9,820 nucleotides of DNA from JAYZDB01 sp036338025 (GTDB taxonomy: Bacteria; Planctomycetota; UBA1135; UBA2386), in the NCBI GenBank assembly GCA_036338025.1, contig JAYZDB010000231.1:1-9820 (forward strand), read 5' to 3'. Below are positions 1 to 8,067 of this stretch, piece after piece. The notes under the pieces are model-generated. The model had not been told where the DNA came from. It searched no databases and was given only the letters and a program-made list of their open reading frames with translations. The position numbers were made by a program, and so were the translations under genes. Position 1 is the first letter of the stretch. Each line of letters opens with the position of its first letter.

Positions 1-31
1 TTCTCTTGTGATCTGTGTCACGGGCTAGGTA

Positions 32-1201
32 TCAGCGTTGGAAGATCGGGAGATACTGGTAGGGGATCTGCAGGATCAAGGTCGCGACGGCGGTGGAAAA
101 CGCCTCACCGGGACCCGTGTCAGAGGGCCAGGATCCGTCGCTGCGCTGGTTGCTGAGCAATTCGGTGCGCATCTTCACGAAGTAGGTCCGCCAGTGGGAT
201 CCACCAGCCACGAAAAAAGCCTGCACGGCGTAGTAGTGGCCGTAGTAGTAGAAATAGTGTCCGGTCCGCCCGAAGTACGAATTGAACATGTTCATCTGAC
301 TGCGGAGGTACTCCAATGCAGGGTCGATGAGGCTGCTGTCGTAGTTGCCTGCGGCGTAGAGAGTGGTGACGCCAGCGGCAGTCAAGGGAAAGGTCGCCCG
401 GCTGTTGGACCGCAGTTGGTAGCGGAATGCTCCGCCTGAATTGACGATCCCGTGGCCGCGGAACAGGAAGGAACCGCGGCGTCCTCTCCCCTGGACGCTG
501 CTTTGGATCACGTAGTTTTGCGCGCGGGTGATTGTGGAGATTGGCACCGTGATACCAACGTTGCGGGCCGAGCGCAGTGCCATCACCTGACAGACCGTGA
601 TCGACATGTCGGATTCTCGGGCGAATAGCTGGTAGCGCCAGCCGCCTTCGGCGTTCTGTGAATCGACGATTACCGTGATCGCGCGCTGCAGGGCGTCGCG
701 TACGTCCCGACGCCGTGTCATCCCGTATATTTCGGCGAACAGCAGGGTCGCGAAGGCGTGGCTGTACATCCGAGAGCCATTGTCCTGGATGTAGCCGTTC
801 TCCTTGACGCAGCGCAGCAGGTACTTGAGGCCGCGGTCGAGGTTGTCGCCGTATTCCCCGCGTCCGGGTACGTGACCGCCGGCCAGGAAGCTCATCAAGG
901 CCAGCGCTGAGACTCCGACGTGGCCGCGGTTGCGCTTGGTGACGTTGTAGCCGGTGTTGAGCTTGAAGCCGATGTCTTGTGCCCAGTAACCAGCCCGATC
1001 TTGACGCGAGGCCAGGAACTTCAGCCCTCGATCGACAGATTTTTCGAGCTTGCGGGTAATGAACGCCTGTTGATTGCTGGTGATGCGCCGCTTGGTCCGA
1101 TTGCCTTGCTGAGCTTCGGCAACACTGATGAATACCAGGCATGCCGGGATGACAAGCCTGCTGCGACGGAACCGGGATTTGGGAGGCCTGCTGGTCTTCA
1201 T
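32..1201 (-). CDS. Exported prenyltransferase/squalene-oxidase (QW) repeat protein
   Basis: This 389-residue protein has an N-terminal signal peptide: a basic stretch (RFRRSR, residues 10-15), a hydrophobic core at 16-28 and a likely cleavage after AEA (residue 30). The mature part has repeats like those of squalene cyclase/prenyltransferase alpha-barrels. QW-like units are visible at 52-73 (ending SRQDRAGYW), 170-188 (ending SQNAEGGW) and 344-358 (ending NQRSDGSW), with a degenerate unit near 121-138. The class II cyclase DxDD acid motif is absent, so cyclase activity is not supported. A tyrosine-rich stretch lies at 316-324, and the C-terminus PYQYLPIFQR resembles planctomycetal members of the family. 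The ATG overlaps the upstream TGA as ATGA and has an AAGGAG upstream, which fixes the start. It is the last gene of the visible operon. The fold assignment is fairly sure; the function is unknown, perhaps a periplasmic binding or scaffold protein. Confidence 0.85.
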   Translation of the reverse strand: MKTSRPPKSRFRRSRLVIPACLVFISVAEAQQGNRTKRRITSNQQAFITRKLEKSVDRGLKFLASRQDRAGYWAQDIGFKLNTGYNVTKRNRGHVGVSALALMSFLAGGHVPGRGEYGDNLDRGLKYLLRCVKENGYIQDNGSRMYSHAFATLLFAEIYGMTRRRDVRDALQRAITVIVDSQNAEGGWRYQLFARESDMSITVCQVMALRSARNVGITVPISTITRAQNYVIQSSVQGRGRRGSFLFRGHGIVNSGGAFRYQLRSNSRATFPLTAAGVTTLYAAGNYDSSLIDPALEYLRSQMNMFNSYFGRTGHYFYYYGHYYAVQAFFVAGGSHWRTYFVKMRTELLSNQRSDGSWPSDTGPGEAFSTAVATLILQIPYQYLPIFQR

Positions 1202-4200
1202 CGTGGTTGTGGCTCCTTGCTGCCCAGAACCTGGATGCCGTCTGGAGTCTGGCAGATCGTATACGGATGGTGGGCCAGAATGCGCGTGCCACCACCACCG
1301 ATGCGACTCGCCAGCTGGCTCACTTTTTGCCCGCCCGGTAGAGCGCCGCGTCGGTCCTTGAGTCGGAGGGTGAGGAGTTCGAGGCGTCGACCGTCGGCAG
1401 AAATCACCGGAGCTGCCAGGAAATCCGACCCTACGACTGGGAAGGGCCAGAAAATCCGACGTCGGTTGGAGGGATAGCGGAACGAGGGTTGCTCGCCGTC
1501 GAGCGAGAAGCTGATCAGGGAGTTGGTCTCGCCCTCTTCCATCAGCAGTAGATCAGGTGCATAGGGCTCTGGCTGTTTGTGCAGGATTCGAATGGCGCCC
1601 TGCATACGGATGCCCCGCTTTTCGACCCCGCCCGCCAGGCTCAACAGCGCCAGACGGCTGCTGATCCGAGTGCCGGGCACGGTCTCGATGACCAGGAAGC
1701 CGGTTTTGTGGAGTGCGCGAAGCTTGAGGAATCCGCGCTGTGATTTGCCCTTCCAGGTCCACTTCACCTTGCCCTTGTGTCGGAAGGCGACGACGTACGG
1801 TGGCATCACTCCACCGGCGTTGTTGGTGGTCAAGTAGATCGCGGTCTTGTCCACGATCATCGTGGCTTGCAGTTGCATGAGGCTCATGCGTTGTCGGATG
1901 CCGCTGGCCGAGATCAACTTGCCGACGATCTTTGTCGGTATCGCGAACTTGTGAATCAACTGCCCGGACACGCCGTCGATGCGGTGCAGTTCGATTTGGG
2001 TAGTGGCCTCGGGGTTGTGGAGGGTCCATAGATCGCCCTCGAATGCCAAGGGCACCAAGGCCTCTCGAGTAGTGGAGAAGACGTGCGAGAATAATTTCGC
2101 GCCGGTGAACACATCAAGTCCCAGGATCTGACCACCGTCACCGTCGTTGGCCAGGCTTGAGAACAGATGTACGATGCCGTTCTGGATGCCTACGACTCGT
2201 AGCAGCTGGTTCTCGTCTTGATCGAATTGCCAGACTTGTTGGCCGGTGCGGAAGTGCAGGGCGCGAATCCGCTGCGCCTCATTGACGATCAGGTGGATCC
2301 CACACAGCTGCAGTGGTTCCCCGGACCGGCTGAGATGCTGGGTCAGGTTGGAGTCGACTGCGAACAGCGGCGAGCGTTCCGGGTCGGTCAGGTCGTATGC
2401 CAGCAGACGATCGCGGCCTGGCGTCACGTACAGGGGACGGTTGTCGGCGGCTGGGTAACCTGGCACGACTTGGGTTTCCAGCACCTCAAGCGGGCTTCCG
2501 CGCGCAGATTTCAGCTGTTGGCCGAGCTGTTTGACGGGCAGCTCGAGTGCCACCTTGGGGACCGTCGGGAGTGTCGGGATACTCACCACCTCGGCCATCG
2601 TCTTGCGCCCGTCGGGATGGAAGTCGCTGACAACTTCGCCGTGGTCCGCGAGCAGACGCTGGCCGAGGGCGGCGGCCAGGGGGAGGTTTTGGGCGACGCT
2701 GGCGGCCACCATCAGGCGACGCATGGTCTGTGGGGTCAGGCCCCGCGCGTCTCGGGTTACCATGGCGGCGGCGGTGGCGAGGTCGCCAGCCTGCACGGCT
2801 TTGTCGAGTACCAACTGGCGTGCCTTGAGGGCGGCGGCGCTGTGGGGGAAGCGGCGGTCGATCTCACGTAGGCGAGCGCCGTCGGTGCCGGCCGCCGACA
2901 ACTGCTCGGAGGCTCGGGCTTCGATCTTTGCGTATGCCTTGCGCCCGGACTTGACGATGACCGCTGAGATCGTGCGCACCGCGAAGCTATGAGCCGTCTC
3001 GCGCCAGAGCGCGACGTCGGGGAATTGATCGAGCAGTTCCTGGCAGCGTTCGATGATGGTGACGGGGTCCTGTAGGTGCGGAATGCTCTGCCAGAGGACG
3101 TAGCACCGTACCGGCATCCGACCAAACTTCTCAAACCGGTACTCTTCGGTACCGTGGGTCTTCAACAGCCGGTCCAGTTCGGCAAGGCTCTCGGTGTGTG
3201 ACTTCTCCAGCAGACCCAGGATGCGGACCTGTGCCTTGATCCATGAGCGCGCATTGGGCGACTCCGTCCGGGCGGTTTGATACTGACTGATTGCGCGGCT
3301 CTTGTTGCCTGCCTCGGATGTGTGGTCGGCTCGTAGTAGCGAGATGCGGAACAACTCGGTCGCGAGGCTTTGGTACAGAGGAGAGTCCTGGCTGAGCCCG
3401 ACACGGCGGGCTGCCTCGATTCCCTGGCGCAGCAGCTTCAGGGTCATTTTTCCGCGTGACCCGACAAGATCGGATGGGCGAGTACCGCTCCGCATCAGGG
3501 ACGCCAGACGCAAGTAGTTCGCGGGGTTGTCAGGTTCGCGCTGAATCGCCTTGCGGGCCTGGTCGAGCAGAAACTCGTGGTCGAGGAAGATCTGTACCTC
3601 GTCGGCCCGTGCCGAGACGACCAGGCCATCGATCATCAAGAGGTTGCCGGAGTTGGGGATGCCGAATTGTCGCGGCGCCGGTTTTCCATCGCGGTCGAAG
3701 GCCTCCACACCGCGGTTCGTCGGGTGGGCAATGTAGTCCTTGGTGATGGCTCCTCGTGCGATCCGGGAGCTGATTCCACCGCTGAGATACTGTGGGGCTC
3801 GGATCTGTCGTACCTGTGGACGTCCATTGGCGTCCGGTTGCATCTGGACACCCACGACACCACGGCCGGAGAAGATCACCTCGTCCTTGAGCAGGCCGAG
3901 GGTCCACACGAGGTGGTTTTGGTGGCCGGCCTGGTTCAGGTATGGCAGCCGCCACAGGATACTGCCGTTGTCAATGTCCATCGCCACCACGAACTCGGAA
4001 TCCAGTGGGGTCGAGATCATCACGCCGTCATGGACGAGGATGGGGTTGTTGGCAAAAAACACCGGCCGAATGCTCTGGCCGCGCAGCCGGGTTCGCGGTA
4101 GCGGGATGACGGGGTAGATGCTGCACCACTTGACGCGGCCAGTAGCAGCGTCGGCGGCGAAGTTGAGCCCGAGGTTGGTGGTGCCGTACAGTGTGCCCTC

Positions 4201-5601
4201 GTGTACCGCTACCGGGGTCGCAGCGTATTCGAGCTTGGCGTTGCCGAACATGTTGACCTCGAGTTGGCTGCTGCAGATCAAGGTCCGCCAGCGCTCCTCG
4301 CCGGTCTTCAGCCAATAGGCCGAGAGGTAGTAGGAAACGGCACCGGTGTAGTGTTCGGTGGGGACGTAGACCGTGTCACCGACCACGATCGGGGGTGCTG
4401 GAGCGTTGTGGGCCGTGAAGCGTTTGGCGATCGGACCTCCCTGGTAGTCAAAGTGCGACCACAGACGCTTGCCGGTGCGGCGTTCGAACGCAAACAAGCG
4501 CCGGGACGGCAACTTGTAGAGCAGGTCGAGGTGGTGAAATGAACTCGCTCTGGTGGCGTTCGGAACTTGTAGCGCAGCGACTACAATCTCTGCCGAGAGG
4601 GCGGTGCTCAGCAACATGCTGCGGTTCAGGGTCTCGATGTAGTCATCATCGAAAGTGCCGACCATCGGGCCGGCGGCCTGCCATTTCTCCTGGCCACTGA
4701 GAGGATCGAAGCAGATTACCTTGTGGCCGTTGTTGAAGAACAAGCCACCGATTCCACCAGTGGCGTGCACGGTCAGAGGATAAAAAGACCCGTAGCCGGG
4801 GCTTCGTAGTCCGAGTTCAATCGGCTTGGAACCTAGCTGGCTCGGGAATGCCATCGGCGTGGTGGTGTCAGCGCCGTCTCCGTAGGCCGGCCAACCCTTC
4901 ATCCTGCTGTCCGCCGCCGCCAACAATGCAGCGTCGCCATCCGAATCGGTGGCCTGCCCGGCTTGGGCACGGCGCAGAGACTTGGCGAACTCGAGACGGC
5001 TCTGGGTGAGTTTGCGATGTGGTGAGTCGTCCGCCAGGGTTTGGAGCAGGCTGCCGTACTCCCCGATGGCGCGGCCAGCCTGGCCGGCTTCGAGCATCAA
5101 CTCCGCCAGCCGGAACCGTGCCCGTCGGCCGCCAGCAGAGGTTGGGAAGCGATCTGCCAGACTACGCAGGCCTTGCAGGTTCGAACCGATAAAGGCGGTG
5201 CGCAGGAGATCGCCGGCCTCGCGGGCGGCGATCTTTTCGTAGGCTTGCCGGCCGGCTGCCGGCAATTCACGCAGGGTCCGGATGACTGCCGTTCGCATGC
5301 CGAGGTAGCGCCCCGTCCGGGCCGGCATCAGACCGTGACGGTCGCGCTCCAGCAGAGCGTGCAAGCGTTCGGCGGCGGATGCAAACTGCCCGTTCGCGAC
5401 GTCCTGTTGTGCCATCCGCAGGGCGTGGATGTCATCCTGGGAGCGGGGGATGCTGAACAGGCTCTTGTTGTCATCGGAGATCCGATCCTGCGCGCCCGCC
5501 GGGGCGGTGAGGAGGATGAACCCCAGTACGTGCAGGGCAACCCACCAGGCGTTTGCCGGGTGACCTGGTCGAAGCAGGGTGTCTGGTATCTCTCTTGGCA
5601 T
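1198..5601 (-). CDS. Giant exported TPR / PQQ (BamB-like) beta-propeller protein
   Basis: From the ATG at 5601 the product has 1467 residues, several times longer than BamB. A signal peptide is visible: hydrophobic segment at about 19-33 and likely cleavage after AGA (residue 37). Helical TPR-like segments at about 55-215 precede a propeller at about 270-670 with PQQ-type repeats, for example FDPLSGQEKW (near 299), FERRTGKRLW (near 372), WLKTGEERW, ADAATGRVKW and DIDNGSILW. A second TPR-like region (about 675-985) and a second propeller (about 1035-1465; HFRTGQQVW, DVFTGAKLF, FRHKGKVKW) follow. The two helical regions resemble each other (GRQAYEKIAAREA near 117, GRKAYAKIEARAS near 886), so the protein looks like a duplicated TPR-propeller module. 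A TTG at 5655 would add 18 residues before the signal peptide; the ATG is preferred because it places the hydrophobic segment near the N-terminus, although it lacks a clear Shine-Dalgarno. Propellers of this kind usually scaffold protein-protein contacts; PQQ binding is not implied. Confidence 0.85.
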   Translation of the reverse strand: MPREIPDTLLRPGHPANAWWVALHVLGFILLTAPAGAQDRISDDNKSLFSIPRSQDDIHALRMAQQDVANGQFASAAERLHALLERDRHGLMPARTGRYLGMRTAVIRTLRELPAAGRQAYEKIAAREAGDLLRTAFIGSNLQGLRSLADRFPTSAGGRRARFRLAELMLEAGQAGRAIGEYGSLLQTLADDSPHRKLTQSRLEFAKSLRRAQAGQATDSDGDAALLAAADSRMKGWPAYGDGADTTTPMAFPSQLGSKPIELGLRSPGYGSFYPLTVHATGGIGGLFFNNGHKVICFDPLSGQEKWQAAGPMVGTFDDDYIETLNRSMLLSTALSAEIVVAALQVPNATRASSFHHLDLLYKLPSRRLFAFERRTGKRLWSHFDYQGGPIAKRFTAHNAPAPPIVVGDTVYVPTEHYTGAVSYYLSAYWLKTGEERWRTLICSSQLEVNMFGNAKLEYAATPVAVHEGTLYGTTNLGLNFAADAATGRVKWCSIYPVIPLPRTRLRGQSIRPVFFANNPILVHDGVMISTPLDSEFVVAMDIDNGSILWRLPYLNQAGHQNHLVWTLGLLKDEVIFSGRGVVGVQMQPDANGRPQVRQIRAPQYLSGGISSRIARGAITKDYIAHPTNRGVEAFDRDGKPAPRQFGIPNSGNLLMIDGLVVSARADEVQIFLDHEFLLDQARKAIQREPDNPANYLRLASLMRSGTRPSDLVGSRGKMTLKLLRQGIEAARRVGLSQDSPLYQSLATELFRISLLRADHTSEAGNKSRAISQYQTARTESPNARSWIKAQVRILGLLEKSHTESLAELDRLLKTHGTEEYRFEKFGRMPVRCYVLWQSIPHLQDPVTIIERCQELLDQFPDVALWRETAHSFAVRTISAVIVKSGRKAYAKIEARASEQLSAAGTDGARLREIDRRFPHSAAALKARQLVLDKAVQAGDLATAAAMVTRDARGLTPQTMRRLMVAASVAQNLPLAAALGQRLLADHGEVVSDFHPDGRKTMAEVVSIPTLPTVPKVALELPVKQLGQQLKSARGSPLEVLETQVVPGYPAADNRPLYVTPGRDRLLAYDLTDPERSPLFAVDSNLTQHLSRSGEPLQLCGIHLIVNEAQRIRALHFRTGQQVWQFDQDENQLLRVVGIQNGIVHLFSSLANDGDGGQILGLDVFTGAKLFSHVFSTTREALVPLAFEGDLWTLHNPEATTQIELHRIDGVSGQLIHKFAIPTKIVGKLISASGIRQRMSLMQLQATMIVDKTAIYLTTNNAGGVMPPYVVAFRHKGKVKWTWKGKSQRGFLKLRALHKTGFLVIETVPGTRISSRLALLSLAGGVEKRGIRMQGAIRILHKQPEPYAPDLLLMEEGETNSLISFSLDGEQPSFRYPSNRRRIFWPFPVVGSDFLAAPVISADGRRLELLTLRLKDRRGALPGGQKVSQLASRIGGGGTRILAHHPYTICQTPDGIQVLGSKEPQPR
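1213..1218 (-). promoter_or_regulatory. Shine-Dalgarno-like site of the QW-repeat gene
   Basis: The minus strand reads AAGGAG here, 11 bases before the ATG at 1201-1199. The site lies inside the end of the upstream coding region. Together with the ATGA stop/start overlap it suggests coupled translation. The spacer is longer than ideal, so the site may be weak. Confidence 0.5.
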
Positions 5602-5626
5602 ACAGAAGACTATTCGAGCATATCCA

Positions 5627-5636
5627 GCGGCGCCGC
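5627..5636. repeat. 10-bp perfect GC palindrome in the intergenic gap
   Basis: GCGGCGCCGC is a perfect palindrome lying 26 bases upstream of the preferred ATG of the TPR/PQQ gene. An alternative fold, CGGCG-CCG-CGCCG at 5628-5640, would make a 5-bp stem. It may only reflect high GC content. If the upstream TTG start were used it would lie inside the coding region. Confidence 0.35.
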
Positions 5637-5646
5637 GCCGGGGTTT

Positions 5647-5664
5647 TAGGCACAACCGTGCCTA
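5647..5664 (-). other. Hairpin at the stop codon of the VWA gene
   Basis: A perfect 7-bp inverted repeat (TAGGCAC / GTGCCTA) with a 4-base loop spans the TAG stop of the VWA gene (5664-5662) and covers the alternative TTG start (5655-5653). On the transcribed strand it is followed by AAAACCCC rather than a T-run, so it does not look like an intrinsic terminator. It could affect ribosome re-initiation or mRNA processing between the two genes, which is inference. Confidence 0.4.
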
Positions 5665-8067
5665 TACGAGCCTGGCGCGTTTTCTCAGGAGCCATTCCAT
5701 GGCCAGCAATCCCAAAACCACCAGCAATACCCACCATTTGTCCCACAGAGTCTTCACCTCACGGCGGATCTCAGTGTCGGGGGCGCGGCGGTCACGGAAG
5801 TCCACTGCCAGATCTCTGGCGTTGCCCAGGAATACGTACCGGCCGCCCTTGCTGGCCTGCGCGGTGGTTTCGAGGGTCGCCTGATCCTGCGACGAGTGGT
5901 TCATCTCACGGTCGGGGATCTTGACCAGGACATCTTCCCGGGCCAGCACCTTGTCGCCGGGGTTGTCGTTGTCGAATACCAGGACACTGACCGAGGCCGG
6001 ACGGTCGAGGGTGAAGGTGCCCTGGTAATTGCCCAACTCGCCTGGCACCGCCCGGAGCACGCGGCGCTCGGGTTCTGCGTCGGACCGGCGCAGGAATACC
6101 GTGGCTTCACGCTCGGCGGATGGGTGGAGTTCGTCATCGTGCTTGGTCAGCATGATCTTGACCGGTTCGCCGGTCTCAGCGATGACCTTGTTCAAACGCA
6201 GGTCGACGCGATCGTCGCGCCGACGTAGCCGATTCTCGGCCAGATGCCGGACCACGTTGCGCCAGAATGTGTCGTGGTAGAACTCTCCGTAGGTCTTGCG
6301 CCACAGCCAGGTCTCGTCGGTTGCCATGAAGAACGTGCGCCCGCGGGAATACGGCCCAGCCGTAGCGACGGCGCGCTTGCCGAAGCGGTTCTTGTGAACC
6401 GGGTGACGGAGGATCACTTCGGCACCGGCCTTGGGTTGCTGCACGGGGTAGTAGACCCGCAGACCCTCGAGATCACGCTCGAACAGCCTGGCATTGTGTG
6501 GTACGTCCCGGGTCAGCAGGGCGATGTCGTGGGGTGCCCCGGGGTTGTGCAGTTCGAGACGGAACTTGTCGATCCGATTGATTTCACGCTCGGCCTTTTC
6601 GAGCTCGGCCAGAGACTCCAGCACGACCGGCAGGAGGTCTTGCAGGACCGTGCCGCGGTAGGCCTCAGGCATGAACCGGTCCCCGTAGATGAAACCGACG
6701 CCGCCGCCGAACTCGACGAACTCGACCAGCAGGCGCATCCACCGGTTGCGTTGTTCTTCGGTGGTTCCGAAGCGTTGCGGATCGATGTCTCCGAGCAGGA
6801 TGACGTGGTAGCGGAACATCTCCTCCCTGGTGCGGGGGATGTCCACCAGGTTGCTCAGCCCGTCGCTGTGCTCCTGGTGGAAGTCGCCGCTGGCGTCAAA
6901 CAAGTAGGACTGCATGACGATGCTCTCGTCGACACGCTTGAGTCCTCGATGGATGTATCGGTATTCCCAGCGCGGCACATCTTCGAGGTACAGGACGTGA
7001 ATCTTCTCGTCGTTGACGCGTAGGAATCGCACGTCGATGTTGTCCTCGAGACTGGTCTCTTCTGGGAACTCGGAGACCTTGAAGTGCAGGGTGTAGTCGC
7101 CTGCTTCCTGGAAAGCGTGCAGCGTCCGTACCCGAATGGGTTCACCGTCCTTGCCTAGCCTGGCCGGCTTGGTGTCGACCTTCGAAAAGACGCCGCCGTT
7201 GCGGGACGCTTCGAGGGTGACGTTGACGGGGCGTTTCTCCATGCCTTCGGCGACCACTTTGATGTCGAACACGACTTCTTCCTGACGCAGGGCCTCCTTC
7301 GGGCCGGCTGGGCCGATGATGCGCACGTTACGCGGTGGATTGGGATCGCCGACACCAACCGTGTAGAGCGAGAGGTCGGCGGCGCGGTACTTGCTCGCGA
7401 CCTCGAGTGGCGGCAGGCCGACATTGCTGCGCCCATCCGAGACCAGGATCACCGCGTCCAGTGGTGTCGCGCCGACGGCTGCGAGGTGCAGGTCGAGGGC
7501 ATCGCCGATCGGGCTGGTCGGTCCCTTGGCGGTCAGTTCCTTCAGATTCTGAATCGGCAAGGGCTTGCGCATGAAGCGGAACAAACGCACGGAGTGGGTC
7601 TTGCTGAGTTCCGCGATCAGGCCATCTTCCTTCTCGAGCACACGCTGGACCAACTCGGAACGGCTGTGGGATGACAGCTCGTCGACCCCGGAAGCGGCGC
7701 GCAGCGAGACCTGCTGCTTGGCGTCGGGGTAGGTGTCTCGTCGCTGCATGCTGGCGCTGTCGTCGACCAGGATGTGCACCTGGCTCTGGATCTGTGTGTA
7801 ATGTCGGATCTCGAGAATCGGTTGTGCGATCGCGAACAGACACAGCAAGATCGCGAGGCCACGTAGCACCGACAGGACCCCGCGGGTGCGGGGTGCGATG
7901 CGGGCCAGGCCGCCGTAGGACCACCAGGCGAAGCCGATGACCAGTGGCACGATTACCAGGCCTACGATCCACAGGGCCGGCATGTTCTGGAATTGGAAGA
8001 ACTGATCTGCCGAGGTAGCGGCGTCGCCGGTTTCGCGGCCGGGGTCCTGTATCAGGTGGGCGATCAT
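5662..8067 (-). CDS. Membrane-anchored VWA protein with glutamine-amidotransferase-like domain
   Basis: The 801-residue product has two N-terminal membrane segments (about 31-53 and 64-85), a VWA domain at about 96-245, a beta-rich region (about 248-350), a class I glutamine-amidotransferase-like region starting at VLYLEDVPRWEYR (about 358) and including FRYHVILLGDIDP (near 418) and GGGVGFIYGD (near 454), a further extracytoplasmic-type region, and a C-terminal membrane helix at 778-797 followed by basic RKRAR. The metal-site (MIDAS) residues are visible: DDSAS at 102-106, T184/S185 before IGDAL, and D211 in VSDGRSN. The only cysteine is C76 in the second membrane segment, so the amidotransferase-like region has no nucleophile and is probably non-catalytic. 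The ATG at 8067 is chosen over a GTG at 8097 because AGGAGG lies 5 bases upstream and it forms an ATGA overlap with the preceding gene. The role is probably in a MoxR/Bat-like membrane complex; the substrate is unknown. Confidence 0.85.
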   Translation of the reverse strand: MIAHLIQDPGRETGDAATSADQFFQFQNMPALWIVGLVIVPLVIGFAWWSYGGLARIAPRTRGVLSVLRGLAILLCLFAIAQPILEIRHYTQIQSQVHILVDDSASMQRRDTYPDAKQQVSLRAASGVDELSSHSRSELVQRVLEKEDGLIAELSKTHSVRLFRFMRKPLPIQNLKELTAKGPTSPIGDALDLHLAAVGATPLDAVILVSDGRSNVGLPPLEVASKYRAADLSLYTVGVGDPNPPRNVRIIGPAGPKEALRQEEVVFDIKVVAEGMEKRPVNVTLEASRNGGVFSKVDTKPARLGKDGEPIRVRTLHAFQEAGDYTLHFKVSEFPEETSLEDNIDVRFLRVNDEKIHVLYLEDVPRWEYRYIHRGLKRVDESIVMQSYLFDASGDFHQEHSDGLSNLVDIPRTREEMFRYHVILLGDIDPQRFGTTEEQRNRWMRLLVEFVEFGGGVGFIYGDRFMPEAYRGTVLQDLLPVVLESLAELEKAEREINRIDKFRLELHNPGAPHDIALLTRDVPHNARLFERDLEGLRVYYPVQQPKAGAEVILRHPVHKNRFGKRAVATAGPYSRGRTFFMATDETWLWRKTYGEFYHDTFWRNVVRHLAENRLRRRDDRVDLRLNKVIAETGEPVKIMLTKHDDELHPSAEREATVFLRRSDAEPERRVLRAVPGELGNYQGTFTLDRPASVSVLVFDNDNPGDKVLAREDVLVKIPDREMNHSSQDQATLETTAQASKGGRYVFLGNARDLAVDFRDRRAPDTEIRREVKTLWDKWWVLLVVLGLLAMEWLLRKRARLV

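Noticed and set aside
8..21. Possible terminator hairpin just after the QW-repeat gene (GTGA...TCAC)
   Set aside because: The stem has only 4 bp with a 6-base loop and no T-run follows on the minus strand; the window ends too soon to judge.
49..87. Lipoprotein signal (lipobox) around C21 of the QW-repeat protein
   Set aside because: The residues before the cysteine are VIPA, with proline at -2 and too short a hydrophobic stretch before it; a signal peptidase I site after AEA fits better. (The codon for C21 is at about 1141-1139.)
120..1298. A 392-codon open frame on the minus strand, overlapping the QW-repeat gene in another frame
   Set aside because: Its translation is rich in Arg, Pro, Ser and Gln with no domain, signal peptide or repeat pattern, while the overlapping frame gives a coherent signal peptide and QW repeats. 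It is a GC-driven shadow.
2218..2871. A 217-codon open frame on the plus strand opposite the TPR/PQQ gene
   Set aside because: The composition is Gly/Val/Arg/Gln-rich with no domain or plausible ribosome site, and it lies opposite a strong coding frame.
6244..7023. A 259-codon open frame on the plus strand opposite the VWA gene
   Set aside because: It is antisense to a well-supported domain-bearing gene, has no recognisable family, and long antisense frames are expected in GC-rich coding DNA.
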